Below, piece after piece: positions 8,618-18,313 of a stretch of 64,000 nucleotides of DNA. Every line of letters begins with the position of its first letter. Positions within the stretch are counted from its first letter, which is position 1. The notes under the pieces were generated by a model. It had not been told where the DNA came from. It was given only the letters and a program-made list of their open reading frames with translations, and did not search any database. This DNA is from an uncultured Psychroserpens sp. (lineage in GTDB: Bacteria; Bacteroidota; Bacteroidia; Flavobacteriales; Flavobacteriaceae): the NCBI RefSeq assembly GCF_947501425.1, contig NZ_CANMVN010000001.1, positions 496,001-560,000 of the forward strand, written 5' to 3'. Position numbers and translations under genes: made by a program.

Positions 8618-8627
8618 ATACTAGTAA

Positions 8628-9092
8628 ATGTTTAGAGATACCGTAAAAAAATTATTAGACGAAGGTTTGAGCCAACGCGAAGACCTGTTTTTAATTGATT
8701 TTGATGTACTAAGCGATAACACAATTAAGGTGGTTATCGATGGTGATAATGGTGTTTTGGTAGAAGATTGCATGTTTATAAGTCGTGCCATAGAACACAA
8801 CTTAGACAGAGAGGAGCAGGATTTCTCTTTAGAAGTGTTGTCTGCAGGAGCAACTGCGCCTTTTACTAACAAAAGACAGTATCAAAAGAATATTGGTAGA
8901 ACACTTAGTGTGAAAACAGCAGAAAACGAAACGTTTGAAGGGACTCTTACTCAGGCAAATGAGGATAAGATTCTTTTAGAGTGGAAAGCAAGAGAACCTA
9001 AACCAGTTGGTAAGGGAAAAGTAACCGTAAAAAAGCAAGCTGAAATATCGTATGATTCGATATCAAAAGCTCAAGTTGTAATAAAATTTTAA
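8628..9092 (+). CDS. rimP: ribosome maturation factor RimP
   Basis: RimP binds the nascent 30S subunit and is needed for its efficient assembly. The 154-residue protein starts at ATG 8628 and shows the two family domains: the N-terminal alpha/beta part with FLIDFDVLSDNTIKVVIDGDNGV and the signature CMFISRAIEHNLD, ending in LEVLSAGATAPF, and a C-terminal SH3-like barrel (GRTLSVKT, FEGTLTQANEDKILLEW). It is followed nine bases later by nusA, the classic rimP-nusA-infB order. The leader carries a terminator-like hairpin. Confidence 0.96.
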   Translation: MFRDTVKKLLDEGLSQREDLFLIDFDVLSDNTIKVVIDGDNGVLVEDCMFISRAIEHNLDREEQDFSLEVLSAGATAPFTNKRQYQKNIGRTLSVKTAENETFEGTLTQANEDKILLEWKAREPKPVGKGKVTVKKQAEISYDSISKAQVVIKF

Positions 9093-9101
9093 TTCATAGT
9101 T

Positions 9102-10334
9102 ATGGAAAATATTGCGTTAATTGATTCTTTTTCAGAATTTAAAGACGATAAATTAATAGATCGTGTAACATTAATGGCGATTTTAGAGGATGTATTAAGA
9201 AATGCACTGAAAAAGAAGTATGGCGATGACGATAATTTTGATATAATTATTAATCCAGATAAAGGAGATTTAGAAATTTGGAGAAATAGAATTGTAGTTG
9301 CTGACGGAGAGGTAGAAGAGCCTAATCAGGAAATAGAATTATCTGAGGCACAAAAAATTGAACCAGATTTTGAAGTAGGTGAAGATGTTGCAGAAGAGGT
9401 GAAGCTAGTAGATTTAGGGCGTCGTTCTATTTTAGCATTACGCCAAAACTTAATTTCTAAGATTCACGAACACGATAACACTAATATCTACAAGCAGTTT
9501 AAAGAACTTGAAGGAGAGATTTATTCAGCTGAAGTTCACCATATTCGTCATAGAGCAATTATTCTACTTGATGATGAAGGCAATGAGATTATCCTTCCAA
9601 AGGATAAGCAAATACCATCCGACTTTTTTAGAAAAGGAGAAAATGTTCGTGGTATTATTGAAAGTGTAGAATTAAAAGGAAATAAGCCTGCAATTATTAT
9701 GTCTAGAACTGCACCAGCATTTTTAGAGAAATTATTTGAGCAGGAAATACCTGAAGTATTTGACGGTTTAATCACCATTAAAAATGTGGTAAGAATACCA
9801 GGTGAGAAAGCAAAAGTAGCTGTGGACTCTTATGATGATAGAATTGATCCTGTTGGTGCATGTGTTGGTATGAAAGGATCAAGAATTCATGGCATAGTTC
9901 GAGAGTTAGGTAATGAAAATATTGATGTTATCAATTACACCAATAACTTACAACTGTTTATCACTAGAGCCTTAAGTCCAGCAAGAGTTACATCTATAAA
10001 ATTAGATGAAGAAAACAAGCGGGCAGAAGTTCTGTTAAAACCAGAAGAGGTTTCTAAAGCCATTGGTAGAGGCGGACACAATATCAGATTAGCTGGTAAG
10101 CTTACCGGTTATGAGATTGATGTCTTTAGAGAAGGTGCAGAAGAAGATGTTGAGTTATCAGAATTCTCAGATGAAATAGAAGGCTGGATTATAGAAGAAT
10201 TCAGTAAAGTTGGTTTAGATACCGCAAAAAGTGTACTCGAACAAGATGTAGTAGATCTTGTAAAACGTACCGATTTAGAAGAAGAAACAATTTTAGATGT
10301 TATAAGAATTCTTAAAGAAGAATTCGAAGAATAA
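9102..10334 (+). CDS. nusA: transcription termination/antitermination factor NusA
   Basis: NusA binds RNA polymerase and modulates pausing, termination and antitermination. The 410-residue protein has the N-terminal polymerase-binding domain (about 1-130), an S1 domain (about 135-200), and KH1/KH2 domains; visible markers are VDSYDDRIDPVGACVGMKG, SRIHGIVREL and KAIGRGGHNIRLAG. It ends in a short acidic helix-hairpin-helix-type tail (about 345-410) and is shorter than the E. coli protein, lacking the duplicated acidic repeats, as is usual in this phylum. It lies nine bases after rimP and 65 bases before infB. Confidence 0.97.
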   Translation: MENIALIDSFSEFKDDKLIDRVTLMAILEDVLRNALKKKYGDDDNFDIIINPDKGDLEIWRNRIVVADGEVEEPNQEIELSEAQKIEPDFEVGEDVAEEVKLVDLGRRSILALRQNLISKIHEHDNTNIYKQFKELEGEIYSAEVHHIRHRAIILLDDEGNEIILPKDKQIPSDFFRKGENVRGIIESVELKGNKPAIIMSRTAPAFLEKLFEQEIPEVFDGLITIKNVVRIPGEKAKVAVDSYDDRIDPVGACVGMKGSRIHGIVRELGNENIDVINYTNNLQLFITRALSPARVTSIKLDEENKRAEVLLKPEEVSKAIGRGGHNIRLAGKLTGYEIDVFREGAEEDVELSEFSDEIEGWIIEEFSKVGLDTAKSVLEQDVVDLVKRTDLEEETILDVIRILKEEFEE

Positions 10335-10399
10335 TACCAGCTTAACAGTAAAAAGTTAATTTGGTAGAATAGATTTTTAAGTTATATTACAAGCAATTT

Positions 10400-13117
10400 A
10401 TGGCTCAAACTAGATTAAATAAAGTATTAAGGGAACTAAATATCTCTATAGATCGCGCTGTTGATTTTTTAGAATCAAAAGGTGTCGAAATAGAGAAGAG
10501 TCCTAATACGAAAATATCAGAAGAGGTTTACACAATTCTTTCCAACGAATTTCAAACTGACGCTAGTAAAAAAGTAGCTTCTTTAGAAGTTAGTGAAGCA
10601 AAGTTAAAAGAAAAGGAAGAGTTGCGTGAACAACGTGAGCGTGAATTGGAAGAAAAAGCTCAAAAAGAGGCTAAGAGTCGAGAAATTGTAAAGGCCAAAG
10701 CAGAATTAAGCGGTCCTAAACAAGTTGGAAAAATTGACTTGAATAAGGAGAAAGAAGTAGAAGCTAAAACTGAAGAGGTAAAAGCTGAAACGCCTAAGCA
10801 AGAGGAGACACCAAAAGAGGAAGCGCCTAAGGTTAAAGAAACACCTAAAAAGCCTTCTGTTAAAAAAGAGGTGAAAGCGGTAGAGAAAACAAAACCTAAA
10901 GTAGCTCCTAAAAAAGAAGTTGAGACTCCTGCTGATCAGGAGCCAGCCGAAGAAACCCTGAAAACACAATACAAGAAACTTTCAGGTCCTAAAATTGCTG
11001 GAGACAAAATTGATCTTTCTAAGTTTAATAAGCCTAAAAAGAAAAAAGAAGAGAAAAAATCTGACTCAGATACCGATAATAAAAAGAAAAGACGTCGTAT
11101 TAGCAAAGGACCATCATCAGGTGGTGATAATAGATCTAACAATAGAGGCGGAAACCAAAGAGGTGGATATAAAGGAAAAGGTCAAAAACGTACTGTAGTT
11201 AAAGAAGAGCCTAGTGCTGAAGAAGTACAGAAACAAGTACGTGAAACCCTAGAGAAGCTTCAAGGAAAATCCAGTAAAGGTAAAGGAGCTAAATATCGTA
11301 GAGAGAAAAGAGAACAGCATAGAGAACAAACAGAGAAAGATCTGCAAGCTGAAGCAGCAGAAAGCAAAATCCTTAAGGTAACTGAGTTTGTTACAGCAAG
11401 TGAAGTTGCTACAATGATGAATGTATCTGTTACTGAAATTATCTCAGCATGTATGTCGCTTGGTATGATGGTTACCATGAATCAACGTCTGGATGCTGAA
11501 ACTTTATCTGTTGTAGCTGATGAGTTTGGTTATGAAGTAGACTTCGTAACTGCTGATATCGAAGAATCTATTGAAGAAGTAGAAGATAAGCCAGAAGATT
11601 TAAAACCTCGTGCACCAATCGTAACTGTTATGGGTCACGTAGATCATGGTAAAACATCACTTCTGGATTACATTCGTAAAGAAAATGTTATTGCTGGAGA
11701 ATCTGGTGGTATAACACAGCATATTGGCGCTTATGGTGTTCAATTAGATAACGGACAAAAAATAGCGTTCCTAGATACTCCTGGTCACGAGGCCTTTACA
11801 GCCATGCGTGCTCGTGGAGCTCAAGTTACAGATATAGCTATAATTGTTATTGCTGCCGATGATGCAATAATGCCGCAAACAAAAGAAGCAATTGCACACG
11901 CTCAAGCTGCAGAAGTACCAATTGTTTTTGCAATTAATAAAATTGATAAGCCTGGAGCAAATCCTGATAAAGTAAAAGAAGGATTAGCTAACATGAATTT
12001 ATTAGTTGAAGATTGGGGAGGAAAAATCCAATCCCATGATATTTCAGCTAAAAATGGAACAGGTGTTAAAGAATTATTAGAAAAAGTATTGCTTGAAGCC
12101 GAATTATTAGAGCTTAAAGCTAATCCAAATAAAAATGCAACTGGAACAGTTGTGGAAGCTTTCTTGGATAAAGGACGTGGTTATGTGTCAACAATTCTGG
12201 TTCAGGCTGGAACATTAAAAGTTGGGGATTACGTTCTCGCTGGAAAGAATAGTGGTAAAGTAAAAGCCATGCATGATGAACGCGGAAAAGAAGTTGTTGC
12301 TGCCGGACCGTCGACACCTGTATCTATTTTAGGATTAGATGGTGCGCCTCAGGCAGGTGACAAGTTTAATGTGTTTGAAGATGAACGTGAGGCTAAACAA
12401 ATTGCTGCAAAACGAACGCAATTGCAACGTGAGCAATCTGTTAGAACACAACGTCACATTACTCTAGATGAAATAGGACGTCGTATCGCTTTAGGTGATT
12501 TCCAAGAATTGAATATCATCCTTAAAGGTGATGTGGATGGTTCTGTGGAAGCCTTAACCGATTCGTTCCAGAAGCTGTCTACCGAAGAAATACAAGTAAA
12601 TATTATACATAAAGGTGTTGGTGCCATTACTGAAAGTGATGTATTGTTGGCAACAGCATCAGATGCGATTATTATCGGATTTAACGTAAGACCAATGGGT
12701 AATGCACGTCAAATTGCTGATAAGGAAGAAATCGATATCAGAATGTATTCCATTATTTATGATGCCATCAATGATCTTAAAGATGCAATGGAAGGCATGT
12801 TGTCTCCAGAGTTGAAAGAGGAAATTACTGGTACTGCTGAAATTAGAGAAACATTTAAAATCTCAAAAATCGGTACTATTGCTGGTTGTATGGTTACTAA
12901 CGGAAAAATCTACAGAAACTCAGGAATTCGACTTATTAGAGATGGTGTGGTAATTCACACAGGAGAACTCGTATCATTGAAACGTTTTAAAGATGATGTT
13001 AAAGAAGTTTCAAAAGGGTATGATTGTGGTATGCAACTTAAGAATTATAATGACATCCAAGTTGACGACGTTTTAGAAGCCTTTCAAGAAGTTGAGGTTA
13101 AGAAAAAACTTAAATAA
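10400..13117 (+). CDS. infB: translation initiation factor IF-2
   Basis: IF-2 is the GTPase that delivers initiator tRNA to the 30S subunit. The 905-residue protein begins with the IF2_N motif [18 protein letters not shown], followed by a long Lys/Glu/Pro-rich linker (about 60-310) with a basic stretch KKKRRR and Gly/Arg repeats. The GTP-binding domain starts near residue 405: G1 GHVDHGKT (412-419), G3 DTPGHE (from 459) and G4 NKID (513). Domains II-IV follow to the end. The linker is highly biased in codons and creates several spurious antisense reading frames. It is the last gene of the rimP operon and ends before a strong terminator. Confidence 0.98.
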   Translation: MAQTRLNKVLRELNISIDRAVDFLESKGVEIEKSPNTKISEEVYTILSNEFQTDASKKVASLEVSEAKLKEKEELREQRERELEEKAQKEAKSREIVKAKAELSGPKQVGKIDLNKEKEVEAKTEEVKAETPKQEETPKEEAPKVKETPKKPSVKKEVKAVEKTKPKVAPKKEVETPADQEPAEETLKTQYKKLSGPKIAGDKIDLSKFNKPKKKKEEKKSDSDTDNKKKRRRISKGPSSGGDNRSNNRGGNQRGGYKGKGQKRTVVKEEPSAEEVQKQVRETLEKLQGKSSKGKGAKYRREKREQHREQTEKDLQAEAAESKILKVTEFVTASEVATMMNVSVTEIISACMSLGMMVTMNQRLDAETLSVVADEFGYEVDFVTADIEESIEEVEDKPEDLKPRAPIVTVMGHVDHGKTSLLDYIRKENVIAGESGGITQHIGAYGVQLDNGQKIAFLDTPGHEAFTAMRARGAQVTDIAIIVIAADDAIMPQTKEAIAHAQAAEVPIVFAINKIDKPGANPDKVKEGLANMNLLVEDWGGKIQSHDISAKNGTGVKELLEKVLLEAELLELKANPNKNATGTVVEAFLDKGRGYVSTILVQAGTLKVGDYVLAGKNSGKVKAMHDERGKEVVAAGPSTPVSILGLDGAPQAGDKFNVFEDEREAKQIAAKRTQLQREQSVRTQRHITLDEIGRRIALGDFQELNIILKGDVDGSVEALTDSFQKLSTEEIQVNIIHKGVGAITESDVLLATASDAIIIGFNVRPMGNARQIADKEEIDIRMYSIIYDAINDLKDAMEGMLSPELKEEITGTAEIRETFKISKIGTIAGCMVTNGKIYRNSGIRLIRDGVVIHTGELVSLKRFKDDVKEVSKGYDCGMQLKNYNDIQVDDVLEAFQEVEVKKKLK

Positions 13118-13123
13118 TTATAA

Positions 13124-13164
13124 GACCAAAAAAAGCGACTCAAACGAGTCGCTTTTTTTTGGTC
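13124..13164. terminator. bidirectional terminator between infB and the SPOR gene
   Basis: GACC-A7-GCGACTC pairs with GAGTCGC-T8-GGTC around a four-base AAAC loop, giving A and T runs on both sides. It serves infB on the plus strand and the convergent SPOR-domain gene on the minus strand. Confidence 0.85.
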
Positions 13165-13184
13165 TGTGTATTTAAGATACCTTG

Positions 13185-13565
13185 TTATTTATCCTTTTTT
13201 GGTTCGAAAACCATAGCTTTTGAGAACTTCTTTTTGATTTTTAGAAGCGCAATATCTGCCTCTAGTCGCGTACTAAAATTTCCAACCCAAACTTTGTAAT
13301 TAGGCGTTTCATAAACAACATCAGTAGGCCATTGAGAAAATGTATTTAGAAACTTTTGTTCTAATGCCATTGCTTTAGATCGTGAACCAAAATCTAATTG
13401 TATTCTGAATAGATCAGTAGTTTTTACATCTTTTTTGTATTCCAGAAGTTTTGTGATGTCGCTATCTTGCTCAATGGTAACAACGCCTTCTTGGGCAATT
13501 GCTTGATTAGCAATACTAAAGAATGCTAAGACAGCTATGACGATTTTCAAATTATTTAGTTTCAT
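13185..13565 (-). CDS. secreted SPOR-domain protein
   Basis: I place the start at the ATG at 13565, which gives a clean signal peptide (MKLNNLK...FFSIANQAIAQ) and a 126-residue precursor; a longer frame would need a TTG start at 13595 and would bury the signal. The mature protein has a SPOR fold at its C-terminus (about residues 50-115): FRIQLDFGSRSKAMALEQKF and YKVWVGNFSTRLEADIAL. SPOR domains bind denuded glycan strands of septal peptidoglycan, so a periplasmic role at division sites or in envelope maintenance is likely. It stands alone, convergent with infB. Confidence 0.82.
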   Translation of the reverse strand: MKLNNLKIVIAVLAFFSIANQAIAQEGVVTIEQDSDITKLLEYKKDVKTTDLFRIQLDFGSRSKAMALEQKFLNTFSQWPTDVVYETPNYKVWVGNFSTRLEADIALLKIKKKFSKAMVFEPKKDK

Positions 13566-13720
13566 ATTTTTTGAAATTTGATACAAAGAAAACAAATTTT
13601 TTTATGTCTTGTTTTGTTAATCTTTATTATTAACTAAATTAGGTGTTAACTTATTATTTAGAATCCTTATAAATTAGCAATTAACACTTATCTAACATTT
13701 ATAAAATGGACTTTAAGTAT

Positions 13721-13728
13721 TATTTTTG
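13721..13728 (+). promoter_or_regulatory. -7 promoter element of the act-cox operon (TATTTTTG)
   Basis: This exact TAnnTTTG match is 81 bases before the actA ATG at 13810. It overlaps an in-frame TTG at 13726, which argues that the longer reading frame starting there is not the true start. The -33 element is weak. Confidence 0.5.
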
Positions 13729-13809
13729 CCTGAGATTTTACAAACGTTTTTTTCAATAGCAATACTGAAAAAATCATACCAAAGTTTAGAAGATAATTCA
13801 ACTAACAAT

Positions 13810-15111
13810 ATGATACAGGTGATTTACCGTCAATTAGCCTCAAAGATTCCTTACTTAGGACTGGTTATTTTACTTACGTTTACTACTTCACTTACTGCCC
13901 AGGAAGGCGATCCTGCAAAAGGAAAAACACTATACAATACCAATTGTGCTGCTTGTCATCAACTTGATAGAAAAATGACAGGTCCCGCATTGCGTAATGT
14001 AGAAGCAAGATTGGCAGAAGAACAAGGGTTAGACCGAGAGTGGTTAAACAAATGGATTAGAAACAGTGCAGGTTTAATCAAATCTGGAGATGCTTATGCT
14101 AATCAGATTTACAATGAGTACAATCAGGTAGCAATGACTGCATTTCCGCAGTTGTCTGATCAGGATATTTCTGATATTTTGGCATACACAGCTGAGCCAA
14201 AAGCTGAGCCTGCTCCAACTCCAGGTCCAGATACAGGAGGAACTGGTGGTCAAGTAGAAGGAGGAATTTCAAACAAATTGATACTTGGTGCTTTAGCCAT
14301 CTTATTTGCGTTATTAGCTATTGCTTTAGTTTTAGTAAGACAAACCTTAAATCGTTTTGCTGAAGAAAAAGGTGTTGAGATTGCTGCGCAGGATAAAGGG
14401 CTTCCAATCTGGAAAGCTTTTGTTAAAAATCAATTCTTGGTTTTAGTGTCGGTCATTTTCTTAATGTTGGCAAGTGCATATTTTGTCTATGGTTATTTGT
14501 CTCAAATTGGTGTAGATCAAGGTTACGAGCCAGTTCAACCAATTCATTACTCTCACAGAATTCACGCAGGTGAAAATGGTATCGATTGTAAATACTGTCA
14601 TTCATCAGCAAGAGTAAGTAAGCATTCAGGTATTCCTTCATTGAATATCTGTATGAATTGTCATAAATCTATTTATCAGGTTGCTGAAGAAACACAGCAA
14701 ATGGGGATTGACGAATATGGTGTAGATTACAATGCTGAAATTCAGAAGTTATACAAAGCCGTTGGATGGGATGAAGACGAGCAACAATACACAGGAGAAA
14801 CTCAGCCAGTTAAATGGGTGAGAATACACAACCTTCCAGATTTTGCTTATTTCAACCACTCACAACACGTTTCTGTTGCAGGTGTGCAATGTCAAACATG
14901 TCATGGTCCAGTTGAAGAAATGGAAGTAATGTATCAGCATGCGCCATTAACCATGGGATGGTGTATCAACTGTCACAGAGAAACAAATGTTAAAGTTGAA
15001 GATAATGCGTATTACACAAAAATACACGAGCAATTATCTAAGAAATATGGTGTAGATAAACTTACAGCTGCTCAAATGGGTGGATTAGAATGTGGTAAGT
15101 GTCACTATTAA
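13810..15111 (+). CDS. actA: alternative complex III subunit A, multihaem cytochrome c with fused monohaem domain
   Basis: ActA takes electrons through a chain of c-type haems in alternative complex III, the quinol:cytochrome c oxidoreductase that replaces bc1. From ATG 13810 the protein has 433 residues, with an N-terminal hydrophobic signal or anchor (LVILLTFTTSLTAQ). A first haem site CAACH (46) lies in a small cytochrome c domain. A Pro/Gly linker and membrane segments near 160-180 and 215-235 follow. The C-terminal pentahaem domain has CKYCH (260), CMNCH (281), CQTCH (361), CINCH (385) and CGKCH (428). That gives six CXXCH motifs in total. It is the first gene of an eight-gene operon. 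Confidence 0.93.
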   Translation: MIQVIYRQLASKIPYLGLVILLTFTTSLTAQEGDPAKGKTLYNTNCAACHQLDRKMTGPALRNVEARLAEEQGLDREWLNKWIRNSAGLIKSGDAYANQIYNEYNQVAMTAFPQLSDQDISDILAYTAEPKAEPAPTPGPDTGGTGGQVEGGISNKLILGALAILFALLAIALVLVRQTLNRFAEEKGVEIAAQDKGLPIWKAFVKNQFLVLVSVIFLMLASAYFVYGYLSQIGVDQGYEPVQPIHYSHRIHAGENGIDCKYCHSSARVSKHSGIPSLNICMNCHKSIYQVAEETQQMGIDEYGVDYNAEIQKLYKAVGWDEDEQQYTGETQPVKWVRIHNLPDFAYFNHSQHVSVAGVQCQTCHGPVEEMEVMYQHAPLTMGWCINCHRETNVKVEDNAYYTKIHEQLSKKYGVDKLTAAQMGGLECGKCHY

Positions 15112-15142
15112 TATTAATTAAGAAGTAATTCAATTATATAAT

Positions 15143-18100
15143 ATGTCATCAAACAAGAAATACTGGAAAAGTGTTGAAGAGCTAAACGAAAATAGCTCTA
15201 TTGTTGAGACGCTACAACAAAATGAATTCGTAAACGAAATACCTACGGATGAATTTTTGGGTAATAAAGAGTCTTTAGAGGCTTCTTCTACTACGCGTCG
15301 TGACTTTTTGAAGTATGTTGGTTTTAGTACTGCTGCAGCATCTTTGGCAGCTTGTGAAGGACCAGTAATTAAATCAATTCCTTACGTAGTTCAACCAGAA
15401 TCTATCATTCCTGGTGTTGCTAACTACTATGCAACAACTATTGCTAACGGATTTGATTTTGCAAGTGTTTTAGTTAAAACACGTGAAGGTCGTCCTATCA
15501 AAATTGAAAACAACAACTTAGCAAAAACACATAATGGCGCTAATGCCAGAGTTAATGCTTCTGTTTTAGGATTGTATGATAGTTTGAGAGTTAAAAGTGC
15601 GATGAAAGATGGTAAAGACATCTTATGGTCTACTTTCGATACTGAGACTAATCAGAAGTTAACAGATTTAAAAAATGCTGGTAAAGAGATTGTCTTACTA
15701 ACACAAACGTATGCCAGTCCTTCAACGTCTAAGTTGATTTCCGAATTCAAAGAAGCTTATGGAAATGTGCGTCATGTTGTGTATGATGCTGTTTCAGAAT
15801 CGGCAACTCTTGATGCTTATGAAGCGAAGTACAATGTTCGTGGAATGGCAAGTTATGATTTCTCTAAGGCAATGACGATAGTCTCTGTTGGAGCAGATTT
15901 CTTAGGAGATTGGCAAGGTGGAGGATTTGATGCAGGATATGCCCAAGGACGAGTTCCTAAAGACGGTAAAATGTCACGCCATATTCAGTTTGAATCTAAC
16001 ATGTCGTTATCTGGTGCCAATGCTGATAAGCGTGTGCCTTTAACACCAAGTCAACAGAAACAGGTATTAGCAAAATTATATAGTTTGGTTGTAGGTGGAT
16101 CGGTTTCTACAGATTTACCACAACATATAGATCAGGCAGTTCAAAAAGCTGCTTCAGAATTAAAAAGAGCAGGAAGTAATGGCGTTTTAGTTACTGGTAT
16201 TCAAGATGTCAATGCACAAACAGTCGCTTTAGCCATCAATGAGTCATTAGGAAGTAAAGCATTTGACCCTTCTACGCCAATCTTAACAAGACAAGGTAAT
16301 AATAATGCAGTTGCTAAATTAGTAGCTGATATGAAAGCTGGACGTGTTGGTGGTATCATCATGAGTGGTGTCAATCCATTATATACACTTCCAAATGCTG
16401 CTGATTTTACTGAAGGGCTAGAGAAAACAGAATTATCAATTTCATTTTCAATGAAAGCGGACGAAACATCGTCTGCAACACAATATATAGCTGCGGCACC
16501 TCACTATTTAGAATCATGGGGAGATGTTGAGCTTAAAAAAGGCCATTACAGTTTAATGCAGCCTGCAATTCGTACGTTGTTTGATACACGTCAATTTCAG
16601 GAAGCATTATTAAAATGGACTGGTAACGACATGAGTTACCGTGAATATATAAAAGAAACCTGGGGAACAGGAATTTTATCCGGATCTTCATTCAACAAAG
16701 CGCTACAAGATGGTGTTTATGTAGGAAGCATTGCTACTGAAATAGAAGATACAGCTGATGCTGTAGATGCTTCTGAAGTGTCAGACGAGCCTGCACCAGC
16801 AACTTCTGCAGGAAGTGCAGCTAGAGCTTTAGCATCTTCTGCAAAGTCGGAAGGTATGGAGCTTTCTTTGTATACCAAAGTTGGAATGGGAGATGGTCAA
16901 CAAGCTAATAACCCTTGGTTACAAGAATTCCCTGATCCAATTACCAGAACATCTTGGGATAACTACCTAACTATTTCTGCTGCAGATGCAAAAGATTTAG
17001 GATTAGTAAACGAATATGAAGCCACTGGAGCTTTAAACGGGAGTTATGTAGATATAACTGTTAATGGTGTTACTGTTAAAAATGTGCCAGTAATCATTCA
17101 GCCAGGACAAGCAAAAGGATCTGTTGGATTATCTTTTGGATACGGTAGAACTTCTGGTTTAAAAGAAGAAATGATGACTGGTATTAGTGCTTATCCATTA
17201 TATCAGAATTTCAATACAGCTCAAAGTGTATCTATCACTAAGGCAGCAGGAATGCATGAATTTGCATGTGTTCAGTTGCAAAACACGCTTATGGGTCGTG
17301 GTGATATTATTAAAGAAACCACTCTAGAGATATTCAATACTTACGATAGAGAAGATCACAAATATGGCTGGAATAAAGTTCCGAAGGTATCATTAAACCA
17401 TGAGGAAACACCAGTAACATCTCCTGAAGTTGATTTATGGGATGAGTTTGATCGTTCAATAGGACATCATTTTAACTTATCAATAGACCTAAACTCTTGT
17501 ACAGGATGTGGTGCATGTGTTATAGCATGTCATGCTGAAAACAATGTACCTGTAGTTGGTAAAGAAGAAATTAGACGTAGTCGTGATATGCACTGGTTAC
17601 GTATTGATAGATATTATTCTTCAGAAGATACATTTGCTGAAGATGATACGAAAAAAGAAGAATTTTCTGGGCTTACTGGAGATAAAGGATCACTTGGTGG
17701 TTTTGCAGAATTAGAAATTGCTGCTGATAATCCTCAAGTTGCTTTCCAACCAGTAATGTGTCAGCATTGTAATCACGCACCTTGTGAAACAGTATGTCCT
17801 GTGGCAGCAACATCACATGGTCGTCAAGGTCAAAACCACATGGCGTATAACCGTTGTGTAGGTACACGTTACTGTGCAAATAACTGTCCGTACAAAGTTC
17901 GTCGTTTCAACTGGTTCCTGTATGCTCAAAATGATGAGTTCGATTACTACATGAATGATGACTTAGGAAGAATGGTATTAAATCCAGATGTAACAGTACG
18001 TTCTCGTGGTGTGATGGAAAAATGTTCTATGTGTATTCAAATGACACAAAAAACAATTCTTGATGCAAAACGTGATGGAAGAGTTATCAAAGATGGCGAA

Positions 18101-18283
18101 TTTAAAACAGCTTGTTCTGCAGCTTGTAGTAGTGGAGCAATTAAATTTGGAGACATCAATGATAAGGAAAGTGAAGTTGCAAAACTTAAAGAAAATGATC
18201 GTATGTATCACTTATTAGAAAGCGTAGGTACTAAACCAAATGTTCAGTATCAAACTAAAGTGAGAAATACAACCGAAGCATAA
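15143..18283 (+). CDS. actB: alternative complex III subunit B, molybdopterin-oxidoreductase-like iron-sulfur protein
   Basis: This 1046-residue protein fuses a molybdopterin-oxidoreductase-like half, which in this family carries no cofactor, with a C-terminal ferredoxin-like half that passes electrons between the quinol site and the haems. A twin-arginine motif (TRRDFLKYVGF, about residues 52-62) followed by SLAAC suggests Tat export and possible lipid anchoring. Iron-sulfur ligands are CTGCGACVIAC (near 786), CQHCNHAPCETVCP, CVGTRYCANNCP and CSMC...CSAAC, consistent with the three 4Fe-4S plus one 3Fe-4S clusters known for ActB. It is 31 bases after actA and 30 before actC. Confidence 0.95.
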   Translation: MSSNKKYWKSVEELNENSSIVETLQQNEFVNEIPTDEFLGNKESLEASSTTRRDFLKYVGFSTAAASLAACEGPVIKSIPYVVQPESIIPGVANYYATTIANGFDFASVLVKTREGRPIKIENNNLAKTHNGANARVNASVLGLYDSLRVKSAMKDGKDILWSTFDTETNQKLTDLKNAGKEIVLLTQTYASPSTSKLISEFKEAYGNVRHVVYDAVSESATLDAYEAKYNVRGMASYDFSKAMTIVSVGADFLGDWQGGGFDAGYAQGRVPKDGKMSRHIQFESNMSLSGANADKRVPLTPSQQKQVLAKLYSLVVGGSVSTDLPQHIDQAVQKAASELKRAGSNGVLVTGIQDVNAQTVALAINESLGSKAFDPSTPILTRQGNNNAVAKLVADMKAGRVGGIIMSGVNPLYTLPNAADFTEGLEKTELSISFSMKADETSSATQYIAAAPHYLESWGDVELKKGHYSLMQPAIRTLFDTRQFQEALLKWTGNDMSYREYIKETWGTGILSGSSFNKALQDGVYVGSIATEIEDTADAVDASEVSDEPAPATSAGSAARALASSAKSEGMELSLYTKVGMGDGQQANNPWLQEFPDPITRTSWDNYLTISAADAKDLGLVNEYEATGALNGSYVDITVNGVTVKNVPVIIQPGQAKGSVGLSFGYGRTSGLKEEMMTGISAYPLYQNFNTAQSVSITKAAGMHEFACVQLQNTLMGRGDIIKETTLEIFNTYDREDHKYGWNKVPKVSLNHEETPVTSPEVDLWDEFDRSIGHHFNLSIDLNSCTGCGACVIACHAENNVPVVGKEEIRRSRDMHWLRIDRYYSSEDTFAEDDTKKEEFSGLTGDKGSLGGFAELEIAADNPQVAFQPVMCQHCNHAPCETVCPVAATSHGRQGQNHMAYNRCVGTRYCANNCPYKVRRFNWFLYAQNDEFDYYMNDDLGRMVLNPDVTVRSRGVMEKCSMCIQMTQKTILDAKRDGRVIKDGEFKTACSAACSSGAIKFGDINDKESEVAKLKENDRMYHLLESVGTKPNVQYQTKVRNTTEA

Positions 18284-18313
18284 AAATTAATTAAGAAACA
18301 ATTATAATAGATT

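Noticed and set aside
10706-11478. Several minus-strand reading frames opposite infB
   Set aside because: They arise from the Lys/Glu-rich linker of IF-2; their Phe/Leu/Ser-rich translations are shadows of AAA and GAA codons.
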